From the NCBI GenBank assembly GCA_946479785.1, contig CAMLHQ010000012.1:1-54526 (forward strand): DNA of 54,526 nt, read 5' to 3'. The DNA comes from an uncultured Nitrospira sp. Its GTDB lineage: Bacteria > Nitrospirota > Nitrospiria > Nitrospirales > Nitrospiraceae. This document shows positions 1-10,612 of the stretch, in pieces. The notes under the pieces were generated by a model. That model made no database searches. It had not been told where the DNA came from and saw only the letters and a list, made by a program, of their open reading frames with translations. Positions within the stretch are counted from its first letter, which is position 1, and each line of letters starts with the position of its first letter. The position numbers and the translations under genes are program-made.

Positions 1-1
1 A

Positions 2-832
2 TTCAGTGACCGCCCGTTGCTGATGGGCATTGTGAACGTGACGCCGGATTCGTTCTTCGACGCCGGGCGCTTCCTCGATCCCGAGGCTGCCGTGACCCAT
101 GCGTTGCGATTGGTCCAGGAAGGTGCCGATCTGTTGGATATCGGGGCTGAATCGACCAGGCCTGGATCGGTTCCCGTCGAGGAGGCAGAAGAGCGCCGCC
201 GACTGATCCCAGTGGTGGCGGCCGTGGCAAAGGCGGTGTCGGTTCCTATCTCCGTCGATACGTCGAAAGCTGTCGTGGCCAAAGCCGCAATCGATGCAGG
301 AGCGGTGATCGTGAACGACATTACGGCCTTACGGGGTGATCCGGCGATGGTCGATCTCATTGCCATGTCCGGGGCCGGTGTGGTGCTCATGCACATGCAG
401 GGAACTCCCCAGACGATGCAACTGGCGCCCCGGTACCACGACGTGGTCGAGGAGGTCGGCGACTTTCTGGCTGAGCGGGTGCGATTTGCCATGGAGCGGG
501 GCGTGACAAAAGGCCAGATCATGCTGGATCCGGGGATCGGGTTTGGCAAGACTCTCGCACATAATCTGGATCTTCTCGCGCAGCTGCAGACATTCACCAA
601 GTTGGGTTTGCCCTTGCTGGTTGGTCCCTCGAGAAAAGCCTTCATCGGCCAGCTCGTCGAACATTCAATGCAGGATCGGGCCTGGGGAACAGCGGGCGTG
701 ATTGCCCTCGCCGTAGAGCAGGGCGCGAACGTTCTTCGGGTGCATGATGTTGCAGCCATGAAAGATGTCGTCAGAGTCGCTGCGGCGATCTCGCGCCGAA
801 TTCCCTCTCCGTTACGGGAGCAACATGCGTAA
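2..832 (+). CDS. folP: Dihydropteroate synthase, 5' end cut off by window
   Basis: Dihydropteroate synthase joins p-aminobenzoate to the pterin pyrophosphate in cytosolic folate synthesis. The reading frame is open from base 2 ([18 protein letters not shown]), so the true start lies upstream; a TTG at 17 is internal and not a credible start. Family signatures are visible: [12 protein letters not shown], the pterin-binding region [24 protein letters not shown] and GPSRKAFIG near the C-terminus. Only a short N-terminal piece appears to be missing. The stop overlaps the glmM start by 8 bases, so the two are probably co-transcribed and translationally coupled. Identification is secure. Confidence 0.95.
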   Translation, partial: FSDRPLLMGIVNVTPDSFFDAGRFLDPEAAVTHALRLVQEGADLLDIGAESTRPGSVPVEEAEERRRLIPVVAAVAKAVSVPISVDTSKAVVAKAAIDAGAVIVNDITALRGDPAMVDLIAMSGAGVVLMHMQGTPQTMQLAPRYHDVVEEVGDFLAERVRFAMERGVTKGQIMLDPGIGFGKTLAHNLDLLAQLQTFTKLGLPLLVGPSRKAFIGQLVEHSMQDRAWGTAGVIALAVEQGANVLRVHDVAAMKDVVRVAAAISRRIPSPLREQHA

Positions 833-2174
833 ACTTTTTGGCACAGACGGCGTTCGTGGAACCGCGAACCTTGAACCTATGACCAGTGAGACCGCCATGC
901 AGCTGGGGCGGGCGGCAGCGCATATTTTTATGCGGCGAGCAGGGCGACACCAGATCGTCATCGGAAAGGACACGCGGGTATCCGGCTACATGTTGGAGGC
1001 TGCATTGTTGTCCGGAATCTGTTCGATGGGCGTTGACGTGTTGTTGGTCGGTCCCATGCCGACACCGGCCATTGCATTCTTGGCCAGAAGCTTGCGAGCC
1101 GATGCCGGGGTGATGATTTCCGCCTCCCACAATCCCTACCAGGACAACGGCATCAAGTTTTTCTCGAATGACGGGTTTAAATTGCCTGATGAAATCGAGT
1201 CCCGAATTGAGCAACTCATCGTCTCGAATGAAATCGCCCATCTACGCCCGACGGCAGATGCCATCGGCAAGGCCTTTCGTATCGATGATGCCGAGGGACG
1301 GTACATTGAATTTGTGAAACGGTCGTTGCCCAAAGAGCTCGATTTTCAGGGCATCAAGTTGGTCGTCGATTGTGCGAACGGGGCAGCCTACAAAGTGGCG
1401 CCGACCGTGCTGCGCGAGCTGGGGGCCAAAGTCGAGGTGATCGGCAACAAGCCGGACGGCATGAACATCAACGCCGGATGCGGGGCAGTCCATCCTGCGC
1501 TGCTTCAACAGGCGGTAAAAGAACACGGCGCTCAGATTGGGATTGCGCTTGACGGCGATGCCGACCGTGCCATTTTCGTGTGCGAGCAGGGGAACGTCGT
1601 CGACGGCGATCACATCATGGCGGCGCTCGGGATCGACCTTCACCGCAACGGCATGCTGGCCAAGCAGACGGTGGTCGGAACCGTTATGAGCAATTTTGGC
1701 TTGGAACTGGCGCTGACACGTGCGGGCATCAGTTTGGTTCGGACGGCCGTGGGTGACCGGTACTTGCTGGAACGGATGATGGCCGATGGCTATAACCTCG
1801 GTGGAGAACAATCCGGCCATCTTATCTTTCTCGATCACAATACGACCGGCGATGGACTCATCTCGGCGCTGCAAGTGTTGTCGCTCATGAAGCGAACGAA
1901 GAAACCGCTTTCGGAGTTGGCCAAGGTCATGACGGCGGTGCCTCAAGTCTTGCTGAACGTCAAGGTCTCAAAGAAACCGAACTTGGACAGCATTCCGGAT
2001 CTGCAAGAGGCGATTGCTGAAAGCGAACGGCGTTTCAACGGCAGCGGCCGCGTACTCGTCCGGTATTCGGGGACCGAACCCTTGCTGCGCATCATGATAG
2101 AAGGCGAACGCGATAGTCTCATTCGCGAAGAGGCCGATCGGTTGGCACGAATCGTCACGGCCCACCTCAGTTGA
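825..2174 (+). CDS. glmM: Phosphoglucosamine mutase
   Basis: GlmM converts glucosamine-6-phosphate to glucosamine-1-phosphate, feeding UDP-GlcNAc for peptidoglycan and LPS. The start at 825 gives [12 protein letters not shown], the standard family N-terminus, and 449 residues, the usual length; a longer frame from 765 only reads into folP. The catalytic serine is S101 in ISASHNP. The metal loop [11 protein letters not shown] and the phosphate-binding loop [12 protein letters not shown] are intact. The purine-rich ACGGGAG at 814-820 serves as ribosome binding site. It overlaps folP by 8 bases, an arrangement common in bacteria. Confidence 0.97.
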   Translation: MRKLFGTDGVRGTANLEPMTSETAMQLGRAAAHIFMRRAGRHQIVIGKDTRVSGYMLEAALLSGICSMGVDVLLVGPMPTPAIAFLARSLRADAGVMISASHNPYQDNGIKFFSNDGFKLPDEIESRIEQLIVSNEIAHLRPTADAIGKAFRIDDAEGRYIEFVKRSLPKELDFQGIKLVVDCANGAAYKVAPTVLRELGAKVEVIGNKPDGMNINAGCGAVHPALLQQAVKEHGAQIGIALDGDADRAIFVCEQGNVVDGDHIMAALGIDLHRNGMLAKQTVVGTVMSNFGLELALTRAGISLVRTAVGDRYLLERMMADGYNLGGEQSGHLIFLDHNTTGDGLISALQVLSLMKRTKKPLSELAKVMTAVPQVLLNVKVSKKPNLDSIPDLQEAIAESERRFNGSGRVLVRYSGTEPLLRIMIEGERDSLIREEADRLARIVTAHLS

Positions 2175-2227
2175 GTTCCTGTTTCCTGTGAAATAGTCCA
2201 ATCCGTAACTGGTATTGACGGAAGCCT

Positions 2228-4759
2228 ATGCTGCCGTCCCTGACTCTTGCCTTCACAAGTGGGCTTGTCCTCGGTTCGCTCATCCCCTACTTTCCTTTTT
2301 CCGTCTCAATCGTGCTGTGTATAGCGGTGATCGGATTAGCCGTCCTCGAAGCGCAGCATCGAGTGACGGCCAGCGGGGCCACGGCGGGATTCTGTTGCAT
2401 CCTTATCGGAATCGTTTATTGGTTCATTGCCGTTGAAGGGGCCTCCCGGCCGCCTTTTCAGGAACAGGAGGTTCCCCAACCGCACATCGGACGGATTATC
2501 GCGCCGGTACAGCTGTCGCCCGATCGAATGGTCATGATCGTCAGACTCGACCAGACCTCGGACAGTCCTAATCAGCTGGTGGTTCGGCTGACGTGGCGTG
2601 CACCTGAACGCTTATTATTCCAGGGCGATCGCATTGGGGTTCGCACGAAACTGCGGGCGCCGAGCGGCTCGTTGAATCCTGGCGGGTTTGATTATGCGGC
2701 CTATCTCGAGCGGCAAGGTATCGATGCCACTGCTACAGTGAGCGGCGCCGACGCCGTCGAGTTCCTGGAGTCTGGGCAAGAGGACAAGCGATGGAGAATG
2801 TGGAATCAATTCGATCGATGGCGGGGAAGCATACGGCTTGCGGCGGTCCGGAGTCTCTCGCAGCCTGCCCTCGGTCTCTACCTCGGGGTCATCATCGGAG
2901 ATCGGGGCTATTTGGATCAAGAGTTGCGCGATCAGTTCATGGTGACGGGGACCGTACATCTTCTTTCCATTTCGGGCAGCCACCTCGGCTTGGTGGCGGC
3001 TCTCACGTTCTTCTTCGTAAGGCGAACGTTGCTGATGCTGTTGCCGGCGTCGTGGCTCCTGGTACTGTCCTCTAGGATCACGCCGACTCGCTTGGCTGCC
3101 GTGGCGACGGTATTCCCTGTGACAGCCTATGCGTGTCTTGCCGGAGCAGAACTGGCGACCGTTCGATCACTCATGATGGTTTTGGTCGCGTTGGTCGCAA
3201 AATGGCTTGGCTATGAACAACGAATGTTCCACGCGCTCTCGGTCGCAGCCGTGGTCATTCTGCTGCACGATCCGCAGGCCATTTATGATATTTCGTTTCA
3301 GCTGTCGTTTCTTTCAGTCTGTGCCATCGCCTGGTGGCTGTCCTGGTCTGCTGTCACGGAAGAGGACAGAACAGGGGCTGCGCCATCACGGCTCTCACGA
3401 GTGATCCAATGGACGAAAGAGGCTTTCGTGATGAGCGTCGTCGTGACGCTCACTACGGTTCCGCTCGTGGCCTTCTACTTCAACCAACTGCCATGGCTTG
3501 GTTTGGTTGCGAATCTGGTGGCAGTCCCTATCATGGGAGGCCTACTCGTTCCCATGGGGCTTCTCTCAGCCCTATGGCAAAGTGCGTTGGCAATAGAGAG
3601 TTTGCCGTTTGCTGGAGCGATTCAATGGTCGATCGATCGATTCATCGCCTGTCTCAGCTATGTGTCGATCATACCAGGCGGGGAGTGGCACTTGGCTTCG
3701 CCCTCGGTGGCATCGATGCTTCTCTTTTACGGATGCCTGGTGGCGATCTGTTTGGGATCTCATCGAATGAGGATTTGTTTGATAGGCACCGCAGGACTGT
3801 TACTCCTCCTCTCATGGTGGATCTGGTCGCCCAGGCTCTTGCTCGACGGAGACCGGTTTCGCGTCACGTTCTTGGATGTGTCGCAAGGGGACAGTGCCGT
3901 GATCGAGTTACCAGACGGTGAGGTGGTCCTGATAGATGGCGGGGCCACTTATGAACGGTTTGACATGGGGCGTGGAGTGGTCGCGCCCTACTTGTGGAAT
4001 AGGGGAATCAGGACTATCGACCATGTCATCGCAACGCATCCCCAACTCGACCATGTTGGCGGCTTGGCGTATGTGCTGCGACATTTTAAGGTAAGGCATT
4101 TCTGGGGAACCGGAGATACGCGGGAAGAGCCGTTTTATCAACGCCTCCAGCAGGCGCTTGTCCAGCAAGGATTGACGGAACAGGTGGCGAGAAATCAACA
4201 AGAGATGTTGTCGTCCGGTGATTGTCATCTACATATCTTGAATCCACCGGACAGCATAGGGCATCGGGAATTACCACTTGGCCGACAAACGGAAGGGCAT
4301 GCGCTCAACAATCGTTCCATCGTCGTCCAGTTGACGTGCGGCGACCACCGAGTGCTTTTCACAGCCGATGTGGAGCAGGAAGCCTTGTGGCGCATGAGCC
4401 AGAATAGTCAGTCCGAACGAGTCGACATCGTGAAAGTCCCTCACCATGGCGCCCGTAGCTCCTTGCAACAAGATTGGTTGGAACGAGTGAGTCCACGGCA
4501 TGCCGTTATTTCTGTCGGTCGGCATAATTCCTACGGACATCCCGCCCAGAATGTGCTCGATGCCTACATCAAAAGAGGGATCACCCTCCATCGAACAGAT
4601 CGAGACGGTGGGATATGGGTGACAGGGAAGCGCTCTCGTCCAGATTTGGAAATCCATCGTGCCAGCGATGAGAAGCTCCAACCAATCGCACTTTCTCACT
4701 GCTTCTGGGCCTGCGAGCAAGCAAATTGGGAAAAGCTGCTCATGAGGTTTAAGGAGTAA
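2228..4759 (+). CDS. comEC: ComEC/Rec2-type DNA uptake channel protein
   Basis: ComEC forms the inner-membrane channel for single-stranded DNA during natural transformation. The 843 residues follow the family order: N-terminal membrane segments (from residue 1), a soluble OB-like DUF4131 region (about 80-190), a polytopic competence domain starting near HLLSISGSHLGLVAAL, and a C-terminal metallo-beta-lactamase domain (about 540-800) with LDVSQGDSAVIELPDG, the metal motif THPQLDHVGG and VKVPHHGARSS. The first metal-motif position pattern is HPQLDH rather than HxHxDH, as in many ComEC proteins. It lies 53 bp after glmM. A ComEA-like protein at 8717-9181 is a plausible partner. Confidence 0.93.
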   Translation: MLPSLTLAFTSGLVLGSLIPYFPFSVSIVLCIAVIGLAVLEAQHRVTASGATAGFCCILIGIVYWFIAVEGASRPPFQEQEVPQPHIGRIIAPVQLSPDRMVMIVRLDQTSDSPNQLVVRLTWRAPERLLFQGDRIGVRTKLRAPSGSLNPGGFDYAAYLERQGIDATATVSGADAVEFLESGQEDKRWRMWNQFDRWRGSIRLAAVRSLSQPALGLYLGVIIGDRGYLDQELRDQFMVTGTVHLLSISGSHLGLVAALTFFFVRRTLLMLLPASWLLVLSSRITPTRLAAVATVFPVTAYACLAGAELATVRSLMMVLVALVAKWLGYEQRMFHALSVAAVVILLHDPQAIYDISFQLSFLSVCAIAWWLSWSAVTEEDRTGAAPSRLSRVIQWTKEAFVMSVVVTLTTVPLVAFYFNQLPWLGLVANLVAVPIMGGLLVPMGLLSALWQSALAIESLPFAGAIQWSIDRFIACLSYVSIIPGGEWHLASPSVASMLLFYGCLVAICLGSHRMRICLIGTAGLLLLLSWWIWSPRLLLDGDRFRVTFLDVSQGDSAVIELPDGEVVLIDGGATYERFDMGRGVVAPYLWNRGIRTIDHVIATHPQLDHVGGLAYVLRHFKVRHFWGTGDTREEPFYQRLQQALVQQGLTEQVARNQQEMLSSGDCHLHILNPPDSIGHRELPLGRQTEGHALNNRSIVVQLTCGDHRVLFTADVEQEALWRMSQNSQSERVDIVKVPHHGARSSLQQDWLERVSPRHAVISVGRHNSYGHPAQNVLDAYIKRGITLHRTDRDGGIWVTGKRSRPDLEIHRASDEKLQPIALSHCFWACEQANWEKLLMRFKE

Positions 4760-4939
4760 ATAGTAACGTTGTACAATTGAGGGCAAGTGCAGACGAAAAT
4801 AGGCAAAATCAATGAGGGAATCCCGAATTTTCAGCCTAAGCCCTCGATTCTATTCAGCGCCCCCTCCATGCTAGCAAGGCATAGCGTGTGCAATCACGTC
4901 AGTGGGATTGGCTTATTATCGTGAATGTGGAGTCTGGCC

Positions 4940-5140
4940 ATGGCTAAACTTGTTCGTATCGTGATCCAGTTACCGACGGATCTGAAAACCAGGTTGGATG
5001 GCCTTAAACAGCAGGGCTACACGACCAGCGGGTTTATCCGGGCGATGCTGGAACGCGAGCTGGCAAAGATGGACCAGCAAAACCAGGAGCAAAAGCCGCT
5101 GGCGTTGGTTCCAGCCGGAAAGCGAGCCAATAGCCGATAG
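4940..5140 (+). CDS. Small ribbon-helix-helix DNA-binding protein
   Basis: A 66-residue protein beginning MAKLVRIVIQLP. The strand-helix-helix pattern (VRIVIQLPTDLKTRLD, then a second helix TSGFIRAMLERELAKM) fits a ribbon-helix-helix or CopG-like DNA-binding fold, normally a dimer. An upstream ATG at 4925 is possible, but GGAG at 4929-4932 sits 7 bases before 4940, so I chose 4940. The C-terminus is basic and proline-rich. No toxin gene lies next to it, so an antitoxin role is not supported. Target unknown. Confidence 0.65.
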   Translation: MAKLVRIVIQLPTDLKTRLDGLKQQGYTTSGFIRAMLERELAKMDQQNQEQKPLALVPAGKRANSR

Positions 5141-5257
5141 TATCCGCTGCGCCTAATCCTCCCCGTTGATGACCAGTTTCCCTCTCCTCTCGTTCGTGCA
5201 GGAATCCCGAGTCGGACCACTTGCACTCCTCTCTCAAAATCGCTACAAGAATTCACC

Positions 5258-6289
5258 ATGATCCCGACCGTTGAATGGAAAAACGGCGCGGTGCGCCTGC
5301 TCGACCAAAGTCGCCTGCCCGAATCGATCGAATTTCTCGACTGCCGCGATGTCGATGCTGTTGCCGTTGCCATTCGTGAACTGAAGGTCCGAGGAGCCCC
5401 GGCCATTGGGGTGACGGCCGCCATGGGAGTCGCGCTGGGAGCGCAATCCATCGCCTCGACCGAGTACGGCATCTTTGCCAAGACGTTGTTCGCGATCTGC
5501 GATCGTCTTGCTGCGACGAGGCCGACTGCGGTGAATCTGTTTTGGGCGATCGAGCGGATGAAACAGAAGCTCGTTGCCTTACGTGCTGAGCCGATTGCGT
5601 CGATCAAAGCGGCCTTGATGAAAGAGTCTCAAGCCATTCTTGAAGAAGATATCGCGCTCTGCAAAGCGATTGGACGGCACGGAGCAGGTTTGATTCAAAC
5701 GGGCCAGACCGTGTTGACCCATTGCAATGCCGGCGCGTTAGCAACGGCCGGCTACGGCACGGCGCTGGGTGTGATCCGTGCGGCTTGTGAGCAGGGGAAG
5801 AAGATTCAGGTGATCGCCGATGAAACACGTCCGGTGTTGCAGGGAGCTCGTCTGACGGCCTGGGAACTCATGCAGGACCAGATTCCCGTGACGTTGATTA
5901 CCGATAACATGGCCGGGTCACTGATGCGGCAGGGGAAAATCCATCTGTGCGTCGTCGGAGCGGATCGGATTGCGGCCAACGGCGACGTGGCAAACAAGAT
6001 CGGCACGTACTCGGTAGCGGTCCTGGCAAAGGCCCATGGCATTCCGTTCTATGTGGCGGCTCCATACTCAACGATCGATTTGAGAACAAAGTCTGGGGCC
6101 GATATCCCGATTGAGCAGCGCAATCCCCTCGAAGTGACAACGATCCATGGTAGTCAACCGATCGCTCCAACGGGAGTGGCGGTGTACAATCCGGCGTTCG
6201 ACGTCACACCGGCAGAGCTTATCTCCGGCATCATCACGGAGCGCGGAGTCTTCAAACCTTCCGAACTTGCCCAACGCTTCGCCTCCTAA
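5258..6289 (+). CDS. mtnA: S-methyl-5-thioribose-1-phosphate isomerase
   Basis: MtnA isomerises methylthioribose-1-phosphate to methylthioribulose-1-phosphate in methionine salvage. The 343 residues match the family length. The catalytic cysteine is C156 in [14 protein letters not shown] and the catalytic aspartate is D236 in [20 protein letters not shown]. It is eIF2B-alpha-like; MtnA rather than an eIF2B-like relative is favoured by the N-terminal [13 protein letters not shown] and RGAPAIGV motifs. No other mtn genes are adjacent, so it stands alone here. The leader between 5141 and 5257 carries no obvious strong Shine-Dalgarno sequence. Confidence 0.95.
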   Translation: MIPTVEWKNGAVRLLDQSRLPESIEFLDCRDVDAVAVAIRELKVRGAPAIGVTAAMGVALGAQSIASTEYGIFAKTLFAICDRLAATRPTAVNLFWAIERMKQKLVALRAEPIASIKAALMKESQAILEEDIALCKAIGRHGAGLIQTGQTVLTHCNAGALATAGYGTALGVIRAACEQGKKIQVIADETRPVLQGARLTAWELMQDQIPVTLITDNMAGSLMRQGKIHLCVVGADRIAANGDVANKIGTYSVAVLAKAHGIPFYVAAPYSTIDLRTKSGADIPIEQRNPLEVTTIHGSQPIAPTGVAVYNPAFDVTPAELISGIITERGVFKPSELAQRFAS

Positions 6290-6302
6290 GCCCTCTCCTC
6301 CC

Positions 6303-6331
6303 TTGCAAGTCCTCCGGCCCATCCCTATAAT
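6303..6331 (+). promoter_or_regulatory. Candidate sigma-70 promoter for ndk-gcvH
   Basis: TTGCAA at 6303-6308 and a perfect TATAAT at 6326-6331 are separated by 17 bases. Transcription would start near 6338, giving a leader of about 50 bases ahead of ndk, which has GGAGGAAG just upstream of its start. Confidence 0.55.
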
Positions 6332-6385
6332 GCCACGATATTTTTCGCAATGTCCCATCCCTAGATTGGAGGAAGAGTTCAAGCA

Positions 6386-6805
6386 ATGAGTGAACGAACG
6401 CTCGCGATTATCAAGCCCGACGCGGTGAGGAGAAATGCGATCGGTGACATCATCAGCCGCTATGAACAAGCAGGATTGAGGCCGGTGGCGATGAAGCTGA
6501 TGCGGATGTCGAAGCCGGTTGCAGAAGGATTTTACGCTGTGCATAAGACCAGACCCTTCTTCGATAGCCTCTGCACCTTCATGTCGTCTGCTTCCTCGGT
6601 CGTGCTCGTGTTACAAGGTGATAACGCTATCAAGAAGAATCGTGAACTGATGGGAGCTACTGATCCTGCTAAAGCCGAAGCCGGGACCATTCGAAAAGCG
6701 CATGGCACGAACATCGAATATAACGCGGTGCATGGCTCGGATTCGCCGGAGACGGCACAATTTGAAATCGGATTTTTCTTCCCGGGAATGGACATTTTTG
6801 TCTAA
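6386..6805 (+). CDS. ndk: Nucleoside diphosphate kinase
   Basis: Ndk moves the gamma phosphate of ATP to other nucleoside diphosphates through a phospho-histidine. The 139-residue protein has the N-terminal [12 protein letters not shown] and the active-site H116 in NAVHGSDS. The usual GP in the Kpn loop region reads [10 protein letters not shown] here, a small local deviation from the common SGPVVV pattern; the catalytic residues look intact. GGAGGAAG lies at 6369-6376, 9 bases before the ATG. gcvH follows 24 bp downstream and is probably co-transcribed. Confidence 0.96.
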   Translation: MSERTLAIIKPDAVRRNAIGDIISRYEQAGLRPVAMKLMRMSKPVAEGFYAVHKTRPFFDSLCTFMSSASSVVLVLQGDNAIKKNRELMGATDPAKAEAGTIRKAHGTNIEYNAVHGSDSPETAQFEIGFFFPGMDIFV

Positions 6806-6829
6806 CGGCGAGATGAGGAAGGCGTCACC

Positions 6830-7219
6830 ATGATTCCAGCAGATCTTCGATACCATCAAGAGCATGAATGGACGCGCGTGAGCGGCACCCAGGCCACGGT
6901 GGGTATCAGCCACTTTGCCCAAGATGCCTTGGGCGACATCGTCTTCATCGATTTGCCCAAGACCGGGTCGCCCGTGAAAGCGGGACAGCAAATCGGTGAA
7001 GTCGAATCCACGAAGACCACCTCGACCATCTATACGCCCGTTAGCGGCACGATCGTCAAGGTCAATGCCGATCTCAAGGATCATCCTGAGGTTGTGAACA
7101 GTGACCCCTACGGCAAGGGCTGGATGGTGGTGATCGAGCTCTCCAATGCCGGTGAAATCGACAAGCTGATGACGGCGGCGCAGTACGAGGCGTTTCTCTC
7201 CAGCCAAAAGAAAGGTTAA
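6830..7219 (+). CDS. gcvH: Glycine cleavage system H protein
   Basis: GcvH is the lipoylated carrier that shuttles the aminomethyl group among the P, T and L proteins of glycine cleavage. Length 129 residues fits the family. The lipoyl-lysine is K62 in GEVESTKTTSTIYTPVSG. The N-terminal DLRYHQEHEWTRV and central DALGDIVFIDLP are typical. lpdA, encoding the L protein, is 70 bp downstream. gcvP and gcvT are not in the window, so this could also serve lipoate relay to other dehydrogenases. Confidence 0.95.
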   Translation: MIPADLRYHQEHEWTRVSGTQATVGISHFAQDALGDIVFIDLPKTGSPVKAGQQIGEVESTKTTSTIYTPVSGTIVKVNADLKDHPEVVNSDPYGKGWMVVIELSNAGEIDKLMTAAQYEAFLSSQKKG

Positions 7220-7289
7220 GCTCCGGCTCGATTGAGTCTCGGAGCGGCCTTCTTGTCCACTTGATCTCAGCCTAACCGTCGACCTTGCT

Positions 7290-8717
7290 ATGTCAGTTCA
7301 CACGCACATTGCCATTCTGGGAGCCGGACCAGGGGGGTATGTCGCGGCGATCCGGGCTGCGCAGCTTGGTGCACGGGTCACGGTCATCGAATCACAAGCC
7401 TTAGGCGGTGTCTGCTTGAATTGGGGCTGTATTCCGAGTAAGGCGTTGCTCTCCGTCGTCGAACTCGGCGAAAAGGTCAAGAAAGCGGGACCGATGGGCC
7501 TGCACACGGGGCCAATCACCTACGATTTGCCGCAAATGGTCGGCCGAAAGAATCAGGTTGTTGCAGGCTTGGTGAGAGGTATCGCGACGCTCTTTAAGGC
7601 GTGGGACATCGAACACCTTCACGGTATGGGCACGATACAGGACCGGCAAACTCTGGGAGTGACATTGAAAGTTGGAGCGGAACGGTCCGTCAAAGCCGAC
7701 GCCATTGTGATAGCCACCGGTTCGTCCTGGCCGAATCTTCCGCAGTTTCCCATCGACGGCTCGCAGATCCTGACGAGCCAGCAGTTGTTGGACCTCATGC
7801 AAATTCCGCCGCGACTTCTGATTATCGGAGGAGGAGTTGAAGGCTGTGAGTTTGCTAGTTTGTACAATGCGCTTGGGACGGATGTGACGGTCGTCGAGCT
7901 GATGGACCGTATTCTTCCCTGCGAGGACGAAGACACTTCTTCCGCGATGACACGCGAGCTGAAAAAGCGAAATGTCAACATTATGACTGGGACGACGGTT
8001 GAACGCCTCGAACGCAATAAGGAGACCGTCACGGCGCATTTCAAAGATGGAACCGTATTGGAGGTTGAAAAGTTGTTGGTTTCCGTCGGGCGCGGGTTTA
8101 ACAGCCGAGGAATCGGGCTTGAGCGGGTCGGGGTCCAGACAGGGCGGCGGGGAGAAATTCTCATCAACGAACAGATGGAAACCTCGACCCCGGGCATCTA
8201 TGCGATCGGCGATGTCACGGGCAAGGCCATGCTCGCGCATGTCGCGTCGGCTCAGGGCAAGGCGGCGGTAGAAAATATCATGGGCCATCGGACGACCATT
8301 CGGTACGATGTGATTCCGGCCGGCATTTTCACATTGCCGGAAATCGGTCGGGTCGGGCTGACTGAATCACAGGCGAGAGAATGGGCGGAAGCGAGAGGTG
8401 GCGAGCCGAATGCCATTCTTCAGATCGGCCGCTTTCGTTACACGGCTTTGGGCAAAGCGCAGGCCACAGGCGAGACGACGGGATGGTGTAAAGTGATTGC
8501 GGAGGCTTCCAGCGGTAAGATTCTTGGCGTGCACATGATCGGTGCTCATGCAGCTGACCTTATTCACGAGGCAGCGTTGGCCATGCAAGTAGGGGCGACG
8601 GTCGCACAGGTAGCCGAGATGATTCATGCTCACCCGACGCTGGCAGAAGGATTCATGGAAGCGGCAGAAGACGCAGAAGGCAAGGCTATTCATCAGGTTC
8701 GTAAGAAGGTCGGCTGA
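7290..8717 (+). CDS. lpdA: Dihydrolipoyl dehydrogenase
   Basis: This flavoprotein reoxidises dihydrolipoyl groups with NAD+ for glycine cleavage or 2-oxoacid dehydrogenases. The 475 residues contain an N-terminal FAD-binding GAGPGGY, the redox disulfide C42/C47 in GGVCLNWGCIPSKALL, an NAD-binding IIGGGVEGCEFAS, the second FAD motif IYAIGDV and the C-terminal catalytic H448/E453 in HAHPTLAE. Its TGA overlaps the ATG of the next gene by one base. The gcvH neighbour suggests the L-protein role. Confidence 0.95.
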   Translation: MSVHTHIAILGAGPGGYVAAIRAAQLGARVTVIESQALGGVCLNWGCIPSKALLSVVELGEKVKKAGPMGLHTGPITYDLPQMVGRKNQVVAGLVRGIATLFKAWDIEHLHGMGTIQDRQTLGVTLKVGAERSVKADAIVIATGSSWPNLPQFPIDGSQILTSQQLLDLMQIPPRLLIIGGGVEGCEFASLYNALGTDVTVVELMDRILPCEDEDTSSAMTRELKKRNVNIMTGTTVERLERNKETVTAHFKDGTVLEVEKLLVSVGRGFNSRGIGLERVGVQTGRRGEILINEQMETSTPGIYAIGDVTGKAMLAHVASAQGKAAVENIMGHRTTIRYDVIPAGIFTLPEIGRVGLTESQAREWAEARGGEPNAILQIGRFRYTALGKAQATGETTGWCKVIAEASSGKILGVHMIGAHAADLIHEAALAMQVGATVAQVAEMIHAHPTLAEGFMEAAEDAEGKAIHQVRKKVG

Positions 8718-9181
8718 TGCTCTCTTCACTACTCATCAAGATGGCCATGCTAGGCCTGACGATGGGGGTCGTATTGTGGGTTGGCTGGACCGTTCCCCAG
8801 GCTCGTTTCGCGGATCCAACGTCCAAGTTGGGTCAACAAGAAAACCCTATCCGATCAAGCGGTCCGCTGGCGGTTTCCGAAGCGGCATTCGGCCCTCTCA
8901 TGGCGCAGCCACAAGAGCCAGCGCAGATGGCGAAAAGACCGATCGCTGAAAAGGTTGATCTAAATCGGGCAACAGAGAAGGATTTTGAAGCGCTGCCGGG
9001 GATCGGTCCGGTGCTCGCCGAGAGGATCGTTGAGTATCGGCAATCGCGCGGAGCGTTTCGAGAGGTTGACCAATTGCGTCACGTGAAAGGTATCGGCAAG
9101 AAGAAATTCGAACGTATCCGTTCGTTGGTCGGTGTGACCCCTCCTGCGGTCCCTCCAAGCAGGTCCAAGAGGGCTACATGA
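8717..9181 (+). CDS. Membrane-anchored ComEA-like helix-hairpin-helix protein
   Basis: A 154-residue protein with an N-terminal membrane anchor (about residues 5-25), a flexible linker and two helix-hairpin-helix motifs ([13 protein letters not shown] at 93-105 and [13 protein letters not shown] at 123-135) after [14 protein letters not shown]. This is the ComEA layout: a periplasm-facing double-stranded DNA receptor for transformation. It is translationally coupled to lpdA (1-base overlap) and tyrS (4-base ATGA overlap). With comEC at 2228-4759, a DNA uptake function is plausible. Similar HhH proteins of unknown role exist, so the symbol is withheld. Confidence 0.85.
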   Translation: MLSSLLIKMAMLGLTMGVVLWVGWTVPQARFADPTSKLGQQENPIRSSGPLAVSEAAFGPLMAQPQEPAQMAKRPIAEKVDLNRATEKDFEALPGIGPVLAERIVEYRQSRGAFREVDQLRHVKGIGKKKFERIRSLVGVTPPAVPPSRSKRAT

Positions 9182-10389
9182 GTGAACTCTCGCGCCAGCT
9201 CGAACTGATCCTTCGCGGTGTGGTCGAGGTCATTCACCAGGCTGAATTGGAATCCAAGCTGATCCGATCACTGAAGGAACATCGGCCATTGCGTGTCAAA
9301 GCCGGGTTCGATCCGACCGCACCGGATTTGCATCTCGGCCATACGGTGCTCATCCACAAGTTGAAGCATTTTCAGGATCTCGGCCATCAGGTCATTTTCT
9401 TGATCGGGGACTTCACGGGTATGATCGGTGATCCCACCGGTGTGTCGGAAACCAGAAAGGCCCTGACCAAAGAACAGGTGCAGGAGAACGCCAAGACCTA
9501 CCAGCGGCAGATCTTCAAAATACTCGATCCGGAAAAGACTCTCATCGAGTTCAACAGCCGTTGGATGGGGTCCATGACGGCGGACGGCTTGATCCAGCTG
9601 GCGGCCCATTATCGCGTGGCACGCATGATGGAACGGGACGATTTCCAGAAACGCTACCAGGAACAAAAACCGATCAGCATCCATGAATTCCTCTATCCGC
9701 TCGTCCAGGGCTACGATTCGGTTGCATTGAAATCCGATGTTGAGTTAGGTGGAACCGATCAGAAATTTAATCTTTTGGTCGGACGCGAGCTGCAACGTCA
9801 GTACGGTCAGGAACCGCAGGTCGTCATCACGATGCCGTTGCTGGAGGGAATAGACGGCGTGAGAAAGATGAGCAAGAGCCTTGGCAACTATGTGGCACTC
9901 GAGGATGCGCCCGGTGATGCGTTCGGGAAACTTATGTCCATCAGCGACGACCTCATGGTTCGATACTATGAACTGCTAACCACTGAGGACTTGGCAAAGG
10001 TTAAGACTGCGCATCCCATGCAGGCAAAGCAACAGTTGGGCCGACTTCTCGTCGCGCGCTATCATGGAGAAGAGGCGGCGCGACAGGCACACGAGGGCTT
10101 CCAGCAGAAGTTCCAGGACAGGGAGTTCCCGAGCGAACCGGATGTGCGGCTTAGCCTGACGAAATCCGATTTGAAAGGGGACGGCACAATCAGCCTTACC
10201 GACCTTGTCGCGAAGACTGGCCTCGTCCCCAGCAAAAGCGAAGCACGCCGGCTGATTATTCAGGGTGGTTTGGAAGTGAACGGACAGAAGCAAACGGATG
10301 CCAATGCCGTGTTAACGCTTGTCGTGGGACAGGCGTATCAAATGAAGGTCGGACGTCGGAAGTTCGCCCTTGTGGAGCTGCAGGCGTAG
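9178..10389 (+). CDS. tyrS: Tyrosyl-tRNA synthetase
   Basis: TyrRS charges tRNA-Tyr in the cytosol. The 403-residue protein has the class I signature HLGH at residues 52-55 (in [12 protein letters not shown]) and KMSKS at 230-234, followed by a C-terminal S4 RNA-binding domain (about 335-400: [20 protein letters not shown]). The [12 protein letters not shown] form is typical of the TyrZ-like branch. Its ATG overlaps the stop of the HhH gene, making lpdA-HhH-tyrS one translation-coupled unit. Confidence 0.96.
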   Translation: MSELSRQLELILRGVVEVIHQAELESKLIRSLKEHRPLRVKAGFDPTAPDLHLGHTVLIHKLKHFQDLGHQVIFLIGDFTGMIGDPTGVSETRKALTKEQVQENAKTYQRQIFKILDPEKTLIEFNSRWMGSMTADGLIQLAAHYRVARMMERDDFQKRYQEQKPISIHEFLYPLVQGYDSVALKSDVELGGTDQKFNLLVGRELQRQYGQEPQVVITMPLLEGIDGVRKMSKSLGNYVALEDAPGDAFGKLMSISDDLMVRYYELLTTEDLAKVKTAHPMQAKQQLGRLLVARYHGEEAARQAHEGFQQKFQDREFPSEPDVRLSLTKSDLKGDGTISLTDLVAKTGLVPSKSEARRLIIQGGLEVNGQKQTDANAVLTLVVGQAYQMKVGRRKFALVELQA

Positions 10390-10525
10390 GACTAATGGTA
10401 GTGTAGCTCTCAAATCTTCCGAGAGTCCGTGGTTTATAGAAGTTGAATACTTGAGGTGTTTATCCGGAGGCGACAATGGGGAGAGGCTTTGCCTGAAGAG
10501 CCGCCGGTACGCACGAAGTGTGGTT

Positions 10526-10600
10526 TGGAGCGGGCGATGGGATTTGAACCCACGACAACTAGCTTGGGAAGCTAGGACTCTACCACTGAGCTACGCCCGC
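10526..10600 (-). tRNA. tRNA-Gly (anticodon CCC)
   Basis: Reading the - strand, the cloverleaf is complete: acceptor stem GCGGGCG/CGCCCGC, D arm GCTC-AGTGGTA-GAG, anticodon stem CTAGC/GCTAG around loop TTCCCAA (anticodon CCC, decoding GGG), T arm TGGGT-TCAAATC-CCATC, discriminator T and an encoded CCA at 10528-10526. Length is 75 with CCA, and the short D loop is typical of tRNA-Gly. Confidence 0.95.
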
Positions 10601-10612
10601 TCGCGAGGCCGA

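Noticed and set aside
4940..5140. Toxin-antitoxin pair around the ribbon-helix-helix gene
   Set aside because: No toxin-like gene on either side; comEC and mtnA flank it.
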